Shown: positions 32,753-42,634 of the stretch, piece after piece
Layout of the letters: each line of letters begins with the position of its first letter
Numbering within the stretch: the stretch's first letter is position 1
Assembly (NCBI GenBank): GCA_017556745.1
Contig: JAFYMF010000032.1
Location: forward strand, 1-64,000
Direction of reading: 5' to 3'
Source: Clostridia bacterium
GTDB lineage: Bacteria; Bacillota; Clostridia; Oscillospirales; CAG-272
Length of the DNA stretch: 64,000 nucleotides
Notes under the pieces: generated by a model
Database searches by the model: none
What the model saw: only the letters and a program-made list of their open reading frames with translations
Told to the model about the DNA's origin: nothing
Translations under genes and position numbers: made by a program

Positions 32753-33673
32753 TTATTTAAGTATTTTTTCACCGTCAAAGAAAAAGATGCCGTCTCCTCC
32801 GCCAACGGTACCGCCCTTCTGCAGCCAATCTGCATAAGCACGGCGAAGTCCGGTGTCACGGGGAAGTTCTTCTGCAGGGGCCTCGGCATATTTGCCGAAT
32901 ACTCTCCACATGTCTCCTCTCTTTCCTGGTTTATCTTCGTTTGAACCGAGTATCTCGAAGAAATCCATGAATTTGAGGATGTTAGAGTTTTCAGGGAGAA
33001 ATTCTCTGTGTTTCGGGAAGAGAAGCCATGATTCTACCATGAATACAGAGATTCCCGAGGGGAAGTGATCGCGGTAAAATTCGTGTGCTCTCTTAAATGA
33101 GTCCATACAGAGCTCGGGGGTCAGGGGGCCGCTTGAGGGAATGTGCATATTGATTACCTTTGAAGCCGGAGTGAGAGTTACTCCGTGTCCGGTGTAATCC
33201 TTGTTAAACGGAAAGAGCTCAAACTGAAGTCTTCCAAGGGTAAATCTGTCCGGAACGAAGAAGCCGGGCTCCCACCAACCGACTGACATACCCCATGTAT
33301 CGGTGTTTTCATAGCATTCAAGAAGCTTCCACTTCAGATCCTTCATCGATGCATAGTATATATCTTCATCAATACCGAGCTTTTTGTATCTGTCCTTAAG
33401 AGGACGTGAAATAAGGAGGTAGAACAGCATATGAGAGGGGGAGGTGGGTCTTCCCTCTGCCTCGCAGGCCTTTCTGATGTTGGAAAGAACTGCATTATAG
33501 TCGAGCTTTTCCTCGTAGTTGTTCTTATCTTCCTCTATGTATTTATCAAGACATTCGAGAAGAATTTTTCCAACCAAGCTTTTCTCAGCCATCTCCCATT
33601 CGCAAAGAAGATACCGGATTGCCTCATCGGGAAATTCTATCCGTGTCATGATCTCTCTGAGATAATTTTTCAT
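32753..33673 (-). CDS. Acyltransferase-like protein of unknown role (tandem copy 1)
   Basis: This 306-residue protein has an all-helical N-terminal part and a C-terminal part with LGRLQFELFPF, VINMHIPSSGPLTPELCMDS and HFPSGISVFMVESWLLFP. I associate this with the group annotated as acyltransferase-domain proteins with a GNAT-like C-terminal half, from memory only. The end (GTVGGGDGIFFFDGEKILK) is almost identical in the neighbouring paralogue. Start 33673 follows GGAGG. Function is unknown. Confidence 0.7.
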   Translation of the reverse strand: MKNYLREIMTRIEFPDEAIRYLLCEWEMAEKSLVGKILLECLDKYIEEDKNNYEEKLDYNAVLSNIRKACEAEGRPTSPSHMLFYLLISRPLKDRYKKLGIDEDIYYASMKDLKWKLLECYENTDTWGMSVGWWEPGFFVPDRFTLGRLQFELFPFNKDYTGHGVTLTPASKVINMHIPSSGPLTPELCMDSFKRAHEFYRDHFPSGISVFMVESWLLFPKHREFLPENSNILKFMDFFEILGSNEDKPGKRGDMWRVFGKYAEAPAEELPRDTGLRRAYADWLQKGGTVGGGDGIFFFDGEKILK

Positions 33674-33727
33674 TAAATCCTCCGATAATCAGGGACGCCG
33701 CCGGCGGATAATCTTACACGTCCGTAA

Positions 33728-34630
33728 TTATTTAAGTATTTTCTCTCCGTCGAAGAACAATATTCCATAACCTCCGCCGACAGTACCGCCCTTCTGGAGC
33801 CAATCTGCATAAGCACGGCGGAGACCTGTGTCGCGGGGAAGCTGGTCTGCGGGAAGGTCTGCATACTTGCCGAATACTCTCCACATCTCGTCTCTTGAAC
33901 CCGGCTCATGCTCATAGGTTGCCATCAGCTCGAAAAGATCCATAAATTTGATAATGTTGGACGAGGAGGGGAGAAATTCTCTTTGCTTGATGAACATCAT
34001 CCACGACTCTATCATGAATATTGAAATTCCCGAGGGGAAATGTTCACGGAAAAACTCGTGAGCTCTCTTAAAGGAATCCATGCAAAGCTCAGGCAGAAGA
34101 GGTCCGCTTGCCGGAATATGTGTGTTTATAACAACAGTGTCGGGGTTAAGATCAAATCCGTGTCCGGCATAGTTCATGCCAAGGCGGTGAATCTCAAACT
34201 GAAGTCTGCCGATACCGAATATATCGGGTTTAAAGAATCCTGCGCTCCAACTGCCAAAGGAGGTTCCCCAAATGCCGTCATTGGCCACTGTCTTCATGAG
34301 CTTCCATTTTACGTCCATTATAGAATTTATATAGATATCCTCAGATATTCCCATCTTTTTATATCTTTCCTTCAAGGGACGTGTAAGTAAGAACAGATAT
34401 AAGGCATGGGCTGGGTAGTATGATCTGTTATTTTCCTTGCAGATCATTCTTATGGGCTCAAGATGCTCCTTGGGGTTGAAGCTGTCGTCGCTCGAGTACT
34501 TATTATATCCCTCAAGGATTACCTCGCCGATCTTTGTGTCTTTTATTTCATCCCATTCCGTGAGAAAGGCTTCGATACCTTCCTCAGGAAGCTCAAGCAG
34601 AGTCATCGCCTCTCTGAGATAATTTTTCAC
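33728..34630 (-). CDS. Acyltransferase-like protein of unknown role (tandem copy 2)
   Basis: This 300-residue paralogue of the downstream gene at 32753 shares MKNYLRE, the LLTRPLKERYKKMGI block, LGMNYAGHG-type and HIPASGPLLPELCMDSFKRA blocks, and the GGGYGILFFDGEKILK end. The middle parts differ more than the ends, so the duplication is not recent. It starts with GTG at 34628-34630 behind GGAGG. It lies 61 bases after the carB-dapF gene and may be co-transcribed with it. Confidence 0.7.
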   Translation of the reverse strand: MKNYLREAMTLLELPEEGIEAFLTEWDEIKDTKIGEVILEGYNKYSSDDSFNPKEHLEPIRMICKENNRSYYPAHALYLFLLTRPLKERYKKMGISEDIYINSIMDVKWKLMKTVANDGIWGTSFGSWSAGFFKPDIFGIGRLQFEIHRLGMNYAGHGFDLNPDTVVINTHIPASGPLLPELCMDSFKRAHEFFREHFPSGISIFMIESWMMFIKQREFLPSSSNIIKFMDLFELMATYEHEPGSRDEMWRVFGKYADLPADQLPRDTGLRRAYADWLQKGGTVGGGYGILFFDGEKILK

Positions 34631-34651
34631 GTTTAGCCTCCGATATAATCA

Positions 34652-34677
34652 CAGGTCGGCGGCAAGACCGCCGACCT
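34652..34677 (-). other. GC-rich hairpin after carB-dapF
   Basis: AGGTCGGCGG pairs with CCGCCGACCT around a short loop. On the minus strand no T run follows, so it may only partly terminate the car transcript or act as a stabilising 3' structure. Confidence 0.5.
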
Positions 34678-34691
34678 GCTTTTGTAATTTG

Positions 34692-37600
34692 TTATATTTC
34701 AACGGTACCGCGGAATACCTCAGTAGCAGATCCGGTCATGAATACTCCATCATCGGTATAGTTGACGGTAAGAGCACCACCCTTAAGTCTTACGGTGATG
34801 TCCTCACCCTTCTTGCAGTAACCGCATTCAACAGCTGCAACTACAGCTGCACAAGCACCGGTACCGCATGCCCAGGTCTCGCCTGTGCCTCTCTCCCATA
34901 CTCTCATGATAAGAGTGTGGTCATCGATAACGCGGACAAATTCGGTATTTGTTCTCTCGGGGAATATAGCATCGTTTTCAAACTTGGGTCCGAGTGTCTT
35001 GATGTCAAAACGCTCAAGAGAAAAGTTAGGCAGATCATTTACAAAGACTACGCAGTGTGGGTTACCCATAGAAACGCAGGAGATATTATAACTGCCGTCT
35101 GCAATTTCAACCGGCATATCAATAACACTCTCACCTGCTATTTTTACAGGAACAAGTGCGGGATGAAGTTCAGGCTTGCCCATGTTAACCTTTACGTCTG
35201 CAACTTTACCGCCGCGGCAAATGAGATCAAGCTCCTTAACACCGCTCATTGTCTCTATAGTGATATTCTTTTTGTTTACTTTGCCGCTGTCGTACAGGTA
35301 CTTACCGACACAGCGGATAGCATTACCGCCCATCTTGCCCTCGCTGCCGTCCAGATTGAAAATACGCATTTTAGCATCTGCAATCTCAGAGGGGCAGATC
35401 ATAACAACACCGTCGCCGCCGATACCGAAGTGACGGTCAGCAAGACGAATGCTGAGACCGGCAGGATTGTTAATAGAGCCGTCAAGACAGTCAAAGTATA
35501 TGTAGTCGTTACCGCATGAATGCATCTTGATGAAGGGAAGCTTTGCGCGGTCACTGCGGAGACGGTTGATGTCAACCAGCTCGGTACAGTCCTGAGACCA
35601 ACGGCTGCCAAGGCTTGCCGCAACTGCATTAGCGGTATCGATAGAAGTAAGGCAGGGGATAGAACGCTCAACTGCCGCACGACGGATCTTAACGCTGTCG
35701 CGGGAGGGAAGACGTCCCTTAGCGGAGGTGGAGATGATGTAGTCGATCTTTCCGCTTTCAATAAGAGTCAGAGAGTTATGCTCGGACTCGTGGATCTTCT
35801 GAACCACAGCTGCAGGGATCTCACTCTTGCGAAGGATCTCTGCGGTACCCTTGGTAGCGTAGATCTTAAAGCCCAGCTCGTAGAAACGACGAGCGGTATC
35901 TGAAATCTCACCCTTGTCGCTGTTACGGACGGTTATGAATACACCGCCGTTACGCTTCATGCGGTAACCTGCTGCAAGCAGACCCTTGTAGAGTGCCTCT
36001 TCAAGAGTACTTGCAAGACCGAGAACCTCACCGGTGGACTTCATCTCGGGACCAAGGTGGTTGTCAACGTTAGCCAGCTTCTCAAAGGAGAATACCGGAA
36101 CCTTAACGGCAACGTAGGATGCGGATTTGTAAAGGCCTGTGCCATAACCCATGTCAGCGATCTTATCGCCAAGCATTGCTCTGGTAGCAAGGTCAACCAG
36201 CGGAACACCGGTAACCTTACTGATATAGGGAACGGTACGGGAGGAACGGGGGTTAACCTCGATTACGTAAAGCTCGCCTTCATAAATAAGGTACTGAATG
36301 TTAACAAGGCCCTTGGTGTCAAGAGCGGTTGCCAGCTTTCTCGTGTGATCGATGATTTTTTCGGTCATCTCGTCGCTGACGTTGAATGCAGGGTAAACCG
36401 CGATGGAGTCACCGGAGTGAACACCCGCACGCTCGATATGCTCCATGATACCGGAGATAAGAATCTCCTCACCGTCACATACCGCATCTACCTCAAGCTC
36501 GGTACCACCCATATATTTATCAATAAGAACAGGGTTCTCAATGTCGTGAGAAAGAATGATCTTCATGTACTCGCGTACGTCTGCCTCGTTAAATGCGATG
36601 ATCATATTCTGACCGCCGAGAACGTAGGAGGGACGGAGGAGTACAGGGTAACCTACCTGCTCCGCAACACCGAGAGCATCTTCAAGAGTCATAGCGGTGT
36701 AACCGCGGGGACGCTTGATGTCGTACTTTTCAAGAAGTGCGTCAAAACGCTCTCTGTCCTCAGCACAGTCGATAGAGTCTGCAGAGGTACCGAGGATCTT
36801 AACACCCAGCTTGTCTATGGTAGAGGTAAGCTTTATAGCAGTCTGACCGCCGAATGCAACAACACATCCTACAGGCTTCTCAACTCTGATGATGTTGGTA
36901 ACATCCTCGGGGGTGAGAGGCTCAAAGTAGAGTCTGTCTGCGGTATCAAAGTCGGTGGAAACGGTTTCGGGGTTGTTGTTTACGATAACAACGTCATATC
37001 CCGCGTTCTTCAACGCCCATACGCAGTGTACCGAAGCATAGTCGAACTCGATACCCTGACCTATACGGATAGGACCGGAACCAAATACGATAACGGTTTC
37101 CTTCTTTTCTCTGTTTGACAGGAACTCGGACGCCTCATCCTCACCGTCACAAGCAGAGTAGAAGTAGGGAGTCTGCGCGGAGAACTCTGCGGCACAGGTA
37201 TCAACGGTCTTATATACCATGGGATAACTGTACTTGACATCCTCACCCGACAGCTTCTTTATAGCGGAGTCGGGATAACCGAGATGCTTTGCCTCTTCGT
37301 AGAGCTCTTTTGTTATATTGCCTTCCTTGATACGGCTTTCCATATCAATAAGGTGTCTGATCTTTGACAAGAAGTAAAGATCGATCTTTGTAATGTCGTT
37401 GATCTCAGCCTCTGTTACACCGCGGCGCATAGCCTCGGCAACACAGAAGAGTCTTTCGTCGTCAGCAGCCTTGATCTTGGTGATAAGCTCCTCGTCGCTA
37501 AGCTCCGCAAAGCGGGGGTGAGCGAGAGAGTCCATACCGATCTCGGCGCCGCGGATAGCCTTCATCAGCGCAGTCTCAAAGTTTACGCCGATCGCCATTA

Positions 37601-38744
37601 CCTCACCGGTAGCCTTCATCTGAGTACCAAGATTTCTCTTAGCATAGACAAATTTGTCAAAGGGCCAACGGGGGAACTTAACTACTACGTAGTCAATAGC
37701 GGGCTCAAAGCAAGCGCAGGTCTTGCCGGTGATCTTGTTGGTGATCTCGGGAAGAGTATATCCGATAGCGATCTTAGCGGCAACCTTTGCAATGGGATAA
37801 CCGGTAGCTTTGGATGCAAGCGCAGAGGAACGGGAAACTCTGGGGTTTACCTCGATTACTGCGTACTCAAAGCTGTCGGGCTTCAGTGCAAACTGACAGT
37901 TACAGCCACCCTCGATACCAAGCTCGGTAATAATAGAGAGAGCAGCATTGCGGAGCATATTATACTCCTCGTCAGCCAGAGTAAGTGCGGGAGCGGCAAC
38001 GATAGAGTCGCCGGTATGTACACCGACAGGGTCGATGTTCTCCATGGAGCAGACGGTGATAGCGTTGCCTGCCGCGTCACGGATAACCTCGAACTCTATT
38101 TCCTTCCAGCCGGATACGCATCTCTCAACCAGGATCTGAGTGATGGGGGAGAGCATAAGTCCGGTGCGGACGATCTCAATAAATTCTTCCTCATTATATG
38201 CTATACCGCCGCCGGTACCGCCAAGGGTAAATGCAGGACGGATAACAAGAGGATAACCGTTTGTGGATGCAAACTCAAGAGCACCCTCAAGAGTGGTGGT
38301 AACGGTGGAGGGGATAACGGGCTGACCGATCTTCTCCATCGCATCCTTAAAGAGCTGACGGTCCTCTGCACGGTCGATTGTGTCGGGCTTACAGCCAAGG
38401 AGCTTTACTCCGTGAGCGGCAAGGAAGCCTTCCTTTTCAAGCTGCATGGAAAGGGTAAGACCGGTCTGACCGCCGAGAGTACCGAGGATGCTGTCGGGCT
38501 TCTCCTCCTCGATAATGCGCTTTACCGTTTCAAGGGTAAGGGGCTCAAGGTAAATACTGTCCGCCATAGCGGAGTCAGTCATGATAGTAGCGGGGTTAGA
38601 GTTGATAAGAACGACCTCAATACCGTCCTCGCGGAGAGCACGGCAGGCCTGAGTACCCGCATAGTCAAATTCGGCAGCCTGTCCGATAACGATCGGACCG
38701 GAACCGATAAGCAGAACTTTCTTTATGTCTTGACGCTTAGGCAT
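34692..38744 (-). CDS. carB-dapF: Carbamoyl phosphate synthase large subunit fused to diaminopimelate epimerase (CarB-DapF)
   Basis: This 1350-residue fusion protein has two parts. Residues 1 to about 1067 are a complete CarB: N-terminal synthase half ([21 protein letters not shown]), oligomerisation region, C-terminal half ([21 protein letters not shown]) and an MGS-like allosteric domain ([12 protein letters not shown] ... [14 protein letters not shown]). After a short linker ([11 protein letters not shown]), residues about 1069-1350 are a full DapF that starts [15 protein letters not shown] and keeps both catalytic cysteines, C1145 (GGNAIRC) and C1293 (WACGTGACA). CarB joins bicarbonate, ATP and ammonia to carbamoyl phosphate; DapF makes meso-diaminopimelate for cell wall and lysine. 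I see no stop or restart between them. It overlaps carA by 8 bases. Confidence 0.93.
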   Translation of the reverse strand: MPKRQDIKKVLLIGSGPIVIGQAAEFDYAGTQACRALREDGIEVVLINSNPATIMTDSAMADSIYLEPLTLETVKRIIEEEKPDSILGTLGGQTGLTLSMQLEKEGFLAAHGVKLLGCKPDTIDRAEDRQLFKDAMEKIGQPVIPSTVTTTLEGALEFASTNGYPLVIRPAFTLGGTGGGIAYNEEEFIEIVRTGLMLSPITQILVERCVSGWKEIEFEVIRDAAGNAITVCSMENIDPVGVHTGDSIVAAPALTLADEEYNMLRNAALSIITELGIEGGCNCQFALKPDSFEYAVIEVNPRVSRSSALASKATGYPIAKVAAKIAIGYTLPEITNKITGKTCACFEPAIDYVVVKFPRWPFDKFVYAKRNLGTQMKATGEVMAIGVNFETALMKAIRGAEIGMDSLAHPRFAELSDEELITKIKAADDERLFCVAEAMRRGVTEAEINDITKIDLYFLSKIRHLIDMESRIKEGNITKELYEEAKHLGYPDSAIKKLSGEDVKYSYPMVYKTVDTCAAEFSAQTPYFYSACDGEDEASEFLSNREKKETVIVFGSGPIRIGQGIEFDYASVHCVWALKNAGYDVVIVNNNPETVSTDFDTADRLYFEPLTPEDVTNIIRVEKPVGCVVAFGGQTAIKLTSTIDKLGVKILGTSADSIDCAEDRERFDALLEKYDIKRPRGYTAMTLEDALGVAEQVGYPVLLRPSYVLGGQNMIIAFNEADVREYMKIILSHDIENPVLIDKYMGGTELEVDAVCDGEEILISGIMEHIERAGVHSGDSIAVYPAFNVSDEMTEKIIDHTRKLATALDTKGLVNIQYLIYEGELYVIEVNPRSSRTVPYISKVTGVPLVDLATRAMLGDKIADMGYGTGLYKSASYVAVKVPVFSFEKLANVDNHLGPEMKSTGEVLGLASTLEEALYKGLLAAGYRMKRNGGVFITVRNSDKGEISDTARRFYELGFKIYATKGTAEILRKSEIPAAVVQKIHESEHNSLTLIESGKIDYIISTSAKGRLPSRDSVKIRRAAVERSIPCLTSIDTANAVAASLGSRWSQDCTELVDINRLRSDRAKLPFIKMHSCGNDYIYFDCLDGSINNPAGLSIRLADRHFGIGGDGVVMICPSEIADAKMRIFNLDGSEGKMGGNAIRCVGKYLYDSGKVNKKNITIETMSGVKELDLICRGGKVADVKVNMGKPELHPALVPVKIAGESVIDMPVEIADGSYNISCVSMGNPHCVVFVNDLPNFSLERFDIKTLGPKFENDAIFPERTNTEFVRVIDDHTLIMRVWERGTGETWACGTGACAAVVAAVECGYCKKGEDITVRLKGGALTVNYTDDGVFMTGSATEVFRGTVEI

Positions 38745-39816
38745 TTGTCTTTACTCCTTCCATCATCTTTGCAAAGTCCTCGTAGATATAGCCGGTATTC
38801 TGGGGACTCTGTCCGAGGTCGGGGGTGAACTGCACCGAGATAGCGGGAGCGGAAATGTACTCAAGTCCCTCGCAGCTGCCGTCGTTGATATTACGGAAGG
38901 ACTCTTTTGCCTTACCCTCAAGAGAAGCGGCAACAACGGAATATCCGTGGTTCTGTGAGGTGGAGAAAACACGACCGTCAAGTGCGCGGCAAACCGGCTG
39001 GTTAACACCGCGGTGGCCGTAGGGAAGCTTCTCGGTCTTGCCGCCTGCGGCAAGAGCAATGAGCTGATGGCCGAGACCGATACCGAGAAGGGGAATCTTC
39101 TTATCAAGGATGTCACGGATAGCGCCGATAATGTCACCGTTTTCTTCAGGCGCGCCGGGACCACCGGAAATAACTATACCGTCAAATCCCCGGAGCATGT
39201 CCTCATGCTTCGAATCTGCAGGGAAAACGGTAACCTCACAGCCTGCTGCGGCAAGGCCGGAGAGAATAGATTTGTTAACACCCATATCCCAGAGTGCCAC
39301 ATGGTACTTTGCACCTTCAAGGGCAATTGTCTCACGCTCACGTCTGCTGACCGAGAGAACTGCATCTTTAAGTGAATACTCCTTGAGCTCGGGCAAAATA
39401 TCATCGGACTGAGGGGGAGCAACTGTGATTTTTGCGTTCATGGTGCCTCTGTCTCTGATATGGCGGATAAGAGAACGGGTATCGATACCGTAAATACCGG
39501 GTATCTTGTTCTCTTTGAGATAGTCATCAAGAGAACCCTCACAGCGGAAATTGGAGGGGACGTCGGCCAGATCTCTCACGATGAATGCGGAAAGAGTGGG
39601 TGCAGGAGCATCCATGTCCGCTGGGATAACACCGTAGTTACCCACAAGTGGGAAGGCCTCGACTACTATCTGTCCGTAGTAGCAGGGATCTGTCAGGGTC
39701 TCGAGATAGCTCATGGAAGTGGTGAATACCAGCTCACCCACAGCCTCACCGGGATACCCGAAAGCAAAGCCACTGTAAACGCATCCATCTGCGAGCGTTA
39801 AATAAGCTTTTTGCAT
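38737..39816 (-). CDS. carA: Carbamoyl phosphate synthase small subunit with a destroyed glutaminase triad (CarA)
   Basis: This 359-residue CarA has the N-terminal CarA domain (residues 1 to about 150) and the class I glutamine amidotransferase fold after it. The nucleophile elbow, normally GICLGHQ, reads G245-I-G247-L-G-H-Q: the catalytic Cys is Gly (codon GGT at 39076-39078). The usual HPE of VQFHPE reads T331-P-D333, so the catalytic His and Glu are Thr and Asp. All three triad positions are therefore lost while the fold motifs (ISGGPG) remain. The subunit should be unable to split glutamine, and the enzyme would rely on free ammonia, as vertebrate CPS I does. Start 39816 follows AAGGAG. 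Confidence 0.93.
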   Translation of the reverse strand: MQKAYLTLADGCVYSGFAFGYPGEAVGELVFTTSMSYLETLTDPCYYGQIVVEAFPLVGNYGVIPADMDAPAPTLSAFIVRDLADVPSNFRCEGSLDDYLKENKIPGIYGIDTRSLIRHIRDRGTMNAKITVAPPQSDDILPELKEYSLKDAVLSVSRRERETIALEGAKYHVALWDMGVNKSILSGLAAAGCEVTVFPADSKHEDMLRGFDGIVISGGPGAPEENGDIIGAIRDILDKKIPLLGIGLGHQLIALAAGGKTEKLPYGHRGVNQPVCRALDGRVFSTSQNHGYSVVAASLEGKAKESFRNINDGSCEGLEYISAPAISVQFTPDLGQSPQNTGYIYEDFAKMMEGVKTNA

Positions 39817-39830
39817 CTTGATCTCCTTCT

Positions 39831-39907
39831 GTCGGACACATGATCCGACGGTAAAATAATTTTGAATATACCGATTAATTATACCATAATTATATATATG
39901 ATTGCAA
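39831..39907 (-). promoter_or_regulatory. Promoter and leader hairpin of the car operon
   Basis: On the minus strand, TTGCAA (39902-39907), 18-bp spacer, TATAAT (39878-39883). In the leader, GTCGGA pairs with TCCGAC (39831-39849), ending 4 bases before the AAGGAG of carA. The stem is placed to affect ribosome access. No PyrR-type attenuator was recognised. Confidence 0.55.
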
Positions 39908-39951
39908 TAGCGTGACCCTAAAAAACTTTTCCTAAATGTAAAAAAATTCCC

Positions 39952-39980
39952 TTGACAAAGGTTGCCTATTATGATATAAT
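39952..39980 (+). promoter_or_regulatory. Consensus promoter of the ylxM-ffh operon
   Basis: TTGACA (39952-39957), 17-bp spacer, TATAAT (39975-39980): perfect sigma-A consensus. Confidence 0.85.
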
Positions 39981-40033
39981 CTGTAAAGCGTTTTGGTTTA
40001 CACCGTGCTTTTTAATGTTCGGAGGTCAGGGGT

Positions 40034-40387
40034 ATGTTTTCAAAGGATCTTACAATGAACTACTTGCTTGACTTTTACCGCGAGTTGCTTTCTCCGCGTC
40101 AGTACGAGGTGCTTAACCTGTACTACGGTGACGATCTTTCACTTTCCGAGATCGCAGAGGAGCTTGGCATATCGCGACAGGGTGTACGCCACATTATAAA
40201 AAAGGGTGAGGAACAGCTCAGAGGATATGAGGATGGGCTGGGACTTGCAGGGCGTTTCTCTGAGGCACGTCGTGCCGCTGAGGAGATAAATCTGAGACTT
40301 GAGGGTCTCAGGAAAAAAACTGACGATAAAGAGATTATTAAAGAGATAGAAGAGATCAGCCGACTTACCGCAATTCTTGCGGAATAA
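40034..40387 (+). CDS. ylxM: YlxM/UPF0122 family helix-turn-helix protein
   Basis: This 117-residue protein has a sigma-70 region 4-like helix-turn-helix (LSPRQYEVLNLYYGDDLSLS, then EIAEELGISRQGVRHIIKK). YlxM is encoded next to ffh in most Bacillota and is linked with the signal recognition particle, where it modulates Ffh-FtsY activity in streptococci. The ATG at 40034 follows GGAGG; ffh begins 17 bases after its stop. Confidence 0.92.
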   Translation: MFSKDLTMNYLLDFYRELLSPRQYEVLNLYYGDDLSLSEIAEELGISRQGVRHIIKKGEEQLRGYEDGLGLAGRFSEARRAAEEINLRLEGLRKKTDDKEIIKEIEEISRLTAILAE

Positions 40388-40404
40388 CAAACTGAGAGGG
40401 AAAA

Positions 40405-41745
40405 ATGTTAGAGAGCCTTTCTGAAAAACTTTCAAATGCGTTTAAAAAGTTCAGAAATAAAGGCAAGCTTACCGAGTCCGACGTAAAGGAGGGCATGCGT
40501 GAAATCAAGCGCGCACTTCTTGAGGCGGACGTAAACTTTAAGGTTGCCCGTGAGTTCACCTCCAGGGTTTCTGAAAGAGCCGTAGGTACGGAAGTGCTGG
40601 AGAGCCTTATGCCCGCCCAGCAGATAGTTAAGATAGTTAACGAAGAGCTTATCTCCCTGATGGGCGGTAGTCAATCAAAGCTTGAGATAAACCCCAAGCC
40701 GCCTACGGTGGTTATGATGGTAGGTCTTCAGGGTGCAGGTAAAACTACCCACAGCGGTAAGCTTGCGGGGATGTACAAGAAGCAGGGAAAGAGACCTCTT
40801 CTCGTTGCCTGTGACGTATACCGTCCCGCCGCAGTAAAGCAGCTTTGCGTGGTTGGTGAGAAGCTTGATATCCCGGTGTTCTTCATCGAGGATTCAAAGG
40901 ACCCGGTTGCCATTGCACGTGCCGGTGTTGAGCATGCAAAGAAGCACGGTCATGATATGGTGTTCATCGATACCGCGGGCCGACTTCAGATAGATGAAAA
41001 TCTTATGGGTGAGCTTTCTGATATAAAGGAAGCCACGAGCCCCACTGAGATACTCCTTGTAGTCGATGCAATGACAGGACAAGATGCTGTAAACGTTGCC
41101 TCCGGTTTTAATGATCAGCTTGATATTACCGGTGTGGTACTTACTAAAATGGACGGTGACACCCGTGGTGGTGCGGCGCTCTCCGTTAAATACGTTACAG
41201 ACAAGCCTATCAAGTTCATCGGTGTGGGTGAAAAGCTTGATACCATTGAGCCTTTCCATCCTGATAGAATGGCATCCCGTATCCTTGGTATGGGTGACGT
41301 GCTTACACTTATCGATAAGGCACAGCAGACCTTCGATGAGAAGAAGGCTGCAGAGCTTGAGAAAAAGATGCGTGAGGAGACCTTCACGCTTGATGATTAT
41401 CTCGATCAGTTGGCATCGCTGAAGAAGATGGGAAGTCTTGAGCAGATACTTTCCATGATGCCGGGTATGAACTCGGCGGCTCTTAAGGATGCAAAGCTTG
41501 ATGAGAATATGATGAGCCAGATCGAGGCCATCATCCTTTCCATGACCAAAAAGGAGAGGGAAAATCCCGATATTATCAATTTCTCACGTAAAACCAGAAT
41601 TGCAAACGGCAGCGGAACTTCTGTTGAGGCGGTAAACCGTCTGCTTAAGCAGTTTGATCAGATGAGAAAGATGATGAAGCAGTTTATGAATCCCGGCAAG
41701 AGAAAAGGCAAGCACCGTTTCGGCGGATTGCCCTTCCGTATGTGA
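40405..41745 (+). CDS. ffh: Signal recognition particle protein Ffh (SRP54)
   Basis: This 446-residue SRP GTPase binds the signal peptides of nascent membrane proteins and 4.5S/6S RNA. The N domain covers residues 1 to about 90. The G domain has GLQGAGKTTHSGKLA (P-loop), DVYRPAAVKQL, FIDTAGRLQ, and TKMDGDTRGGAALS. The Met-rich M domain has MSMMPGMN, and its RNA-binding region (TRIANGSGTSVEAVNRLLKQ) ends in basic GKRKGKHRF. Length and motif order are normal. Confidence 0.98.
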   Translation: MLESLSEKLSNAFKKFRNKGKLTESDVKEGMREIKRALLEADVNFKVAREFTSRVSERAVGTEVLESLMPAQQIVKIVNEELISLMGGSQSKLEINPKPPTVVMMVGLQGAGKTTHSGKLAGMYKKQGKRPLLVACDVYRPAAVKQLCVVGEKLDIPVFFIEDSKDPVAIARAGVEHAKKHGHDMVFIDTAGRLQIDENLMGELSDIKEATSPTEILLVVDAMTGQDAVNVASGFNDQLDITGVVLTKMDGDTRGGAALSVKYVTDKPIKFIGVGEKLDTIEPFHPDRMASRILGMGDVLTLIDKAQQTFDEKKAAELEKKMREETFTLDDYLDQLASLKKMGSLEQILSMMPGMNSAALKDAKLDENMMSQIEAIILSMTKKERENPDIINFSRKTRIANGSGTSVEAVNRLLKQFDQMRKMMKQFMNPGKRKGKHRFGGLPFRM

Positions 41746-41817
41746 CAGTAAATTCCGCTAAGCGGTTTTTATAAAAAAATAAAAAATAAATTATATTATA
41801 TTTCAGGAGGCCCTAAA

Positions 41818-42063
41818 ATGGCAGTAAAAATGAGACTTAAGAGAATTGGAGCAAAGAAGACTCCTTTCTATCGCGTAGTTGTTGCAGACTCTCGTTATCC
41901 CCGTAACGGTCGTTTCATCGAGGAGATCGGTTACTACAATCCTATGAGCGAGCCCGCTGACATCAATATCGATGCAGAAAAGGCAAAGAAGTGGATCAGC
42001 AATGGTGCACAGCCTACCGATACTGTTCGCGCACTTCTCAAGAAGAGCGGTATCACCGAGTAA
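41818..42063 (+). CDS. rpsP: 30S ribosomal protein S16
   Basis: This 81-residue protein starts [20 protein letters not shown] and has [21 protein letters not shown], both diagnostic of S16. AGGAGG precedes the ATG. It lies between ffh and khpA as in many Bacillota. A small CCGC/GCGG hairpin with TTTTT at about 41757-41771 may attenuate readthrough from ffh. Confidence 0.97.
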   Translation: MAVKMRLKRIGAKKTPFYRVVVADSRYPRNGRFIEEIGYYNPMSEPADINIDAEKAKKWISNGAQPTDTVRALLKKSGITE

Positions 42064-42087
42064 TATCTTGGAACAGGTGGACAGATA

Positions 42088-42324
42088 ATGCTCGATTTGA
42101 AGACCATTCTGGCCGATATCGCCAAGTCTATAGTTGACAACCCTGAGGCTGTCAATGTAGTTGAGAGTGAGACTGAGAACTCCGTGCTTCTTACACTTTC
42201 CGTTGCAGAGAGCGACGTTGGTATGGTTATCGGTAAGCACGGTCGAATAGCTAAGGCTATTCGTTCGGTAATGAAGTCCGCATCTTCGGTTACCGGTAAA
42301 AAGGTAATCGTTGAGATTCGTTGA
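42088..42324 (+). CDS. khpA: KH-domain RNA-binding protein KhpA
   Basis: This 78-residue single KH domain has the VGMVIGKHGRIAKAIRSVM loop, with GKHGR as the RNA-contacting GxxG. KhpA pairs with KhpB (Jag) and affects small RNAs and cell elongation in other Bacillota. It starts 25 bases after rpsP behind AGGTGG. Confidence 0.95.
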   Translation: MLDLKTILADIAKSIVDNPEAVNVVESETENSVLLTLSVAESDVGMVIGKHGRIAKAIRSVMKSASSVTGKKVIVEIR

Positions 42325-42367
42325 CCTACAACGTAGAGTACTTACACGCGGACATAAACGAGAATAT

Positions 42368-42400
42368 CAAACGGGCTGTCTTATTAAGACAGCCCGTTTG
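42368..42400 (+). terminator. Terminator after khpA
   Basis: CAAACGGGCTGTCTTA pairs with TTAAGACAGCCCGTTTG, a perfect long stem; T-rich sequence follows weakly (AATTTC). Confidence 0.8.
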
Positions 42401-42492
42401 AATTTCGATTGTTTTCAGAGTGCTTGCTGACAAAATATTCACAGATTTCATTTACTGAAAGGGAAATTTTTATTTCGACGAGTTCGATTGCA

Positions 42493-42530
42493 GGGACCGG
42501 ATCACATTAGTGAGACAGTCCCTTTTCCTT
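42493..42530 (+). terminator. Second hairpin between khpA and hisS
   Basis: AGGGAC pairs with GTCCCT, followed by TTTTCCTTTT. The rest of the 310-base gap holds the hisS promoter and no T-box motif. Confidence 0.6.
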
Positions 42531-42556
42531 TTGTCCGCTTTTTACCGCCAGACCTC

Positions 42557-42585
42557 TTGAAATTTTATTTTCTCTTTGATATAAT
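42557..42585 (+). promoter_or_regulatory. Promoter of hisS-aspS operon
   Basis: TTGAAA (42557-42562), 17-bp spacer, TATAAT (42580-42585), about 50 bases before the hisS start. Confidence 0.75.
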
Positions 42586-42634
42586 ATTATAATGTATAAG
42601 TATTCGAAAAAATGACACAGGAAGGTGAAATACA

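Noticed and set aside
36057..38828. Long plus-strand open frames of 353 and 436 codons opposite carB
   Set aside because: They lie antisense within the conserved carB gene, have low-complexity Leu/Gly/Asn-rich sequence, no ribosome binding site, and arise from codon bias of the real gene.
42325..42634. Possible T-box riboswitch upstream of hisS
   Set aside because: No T-box sequence or specifier-loop structure was found; the gap is explained by two terminators and a standard promoter.
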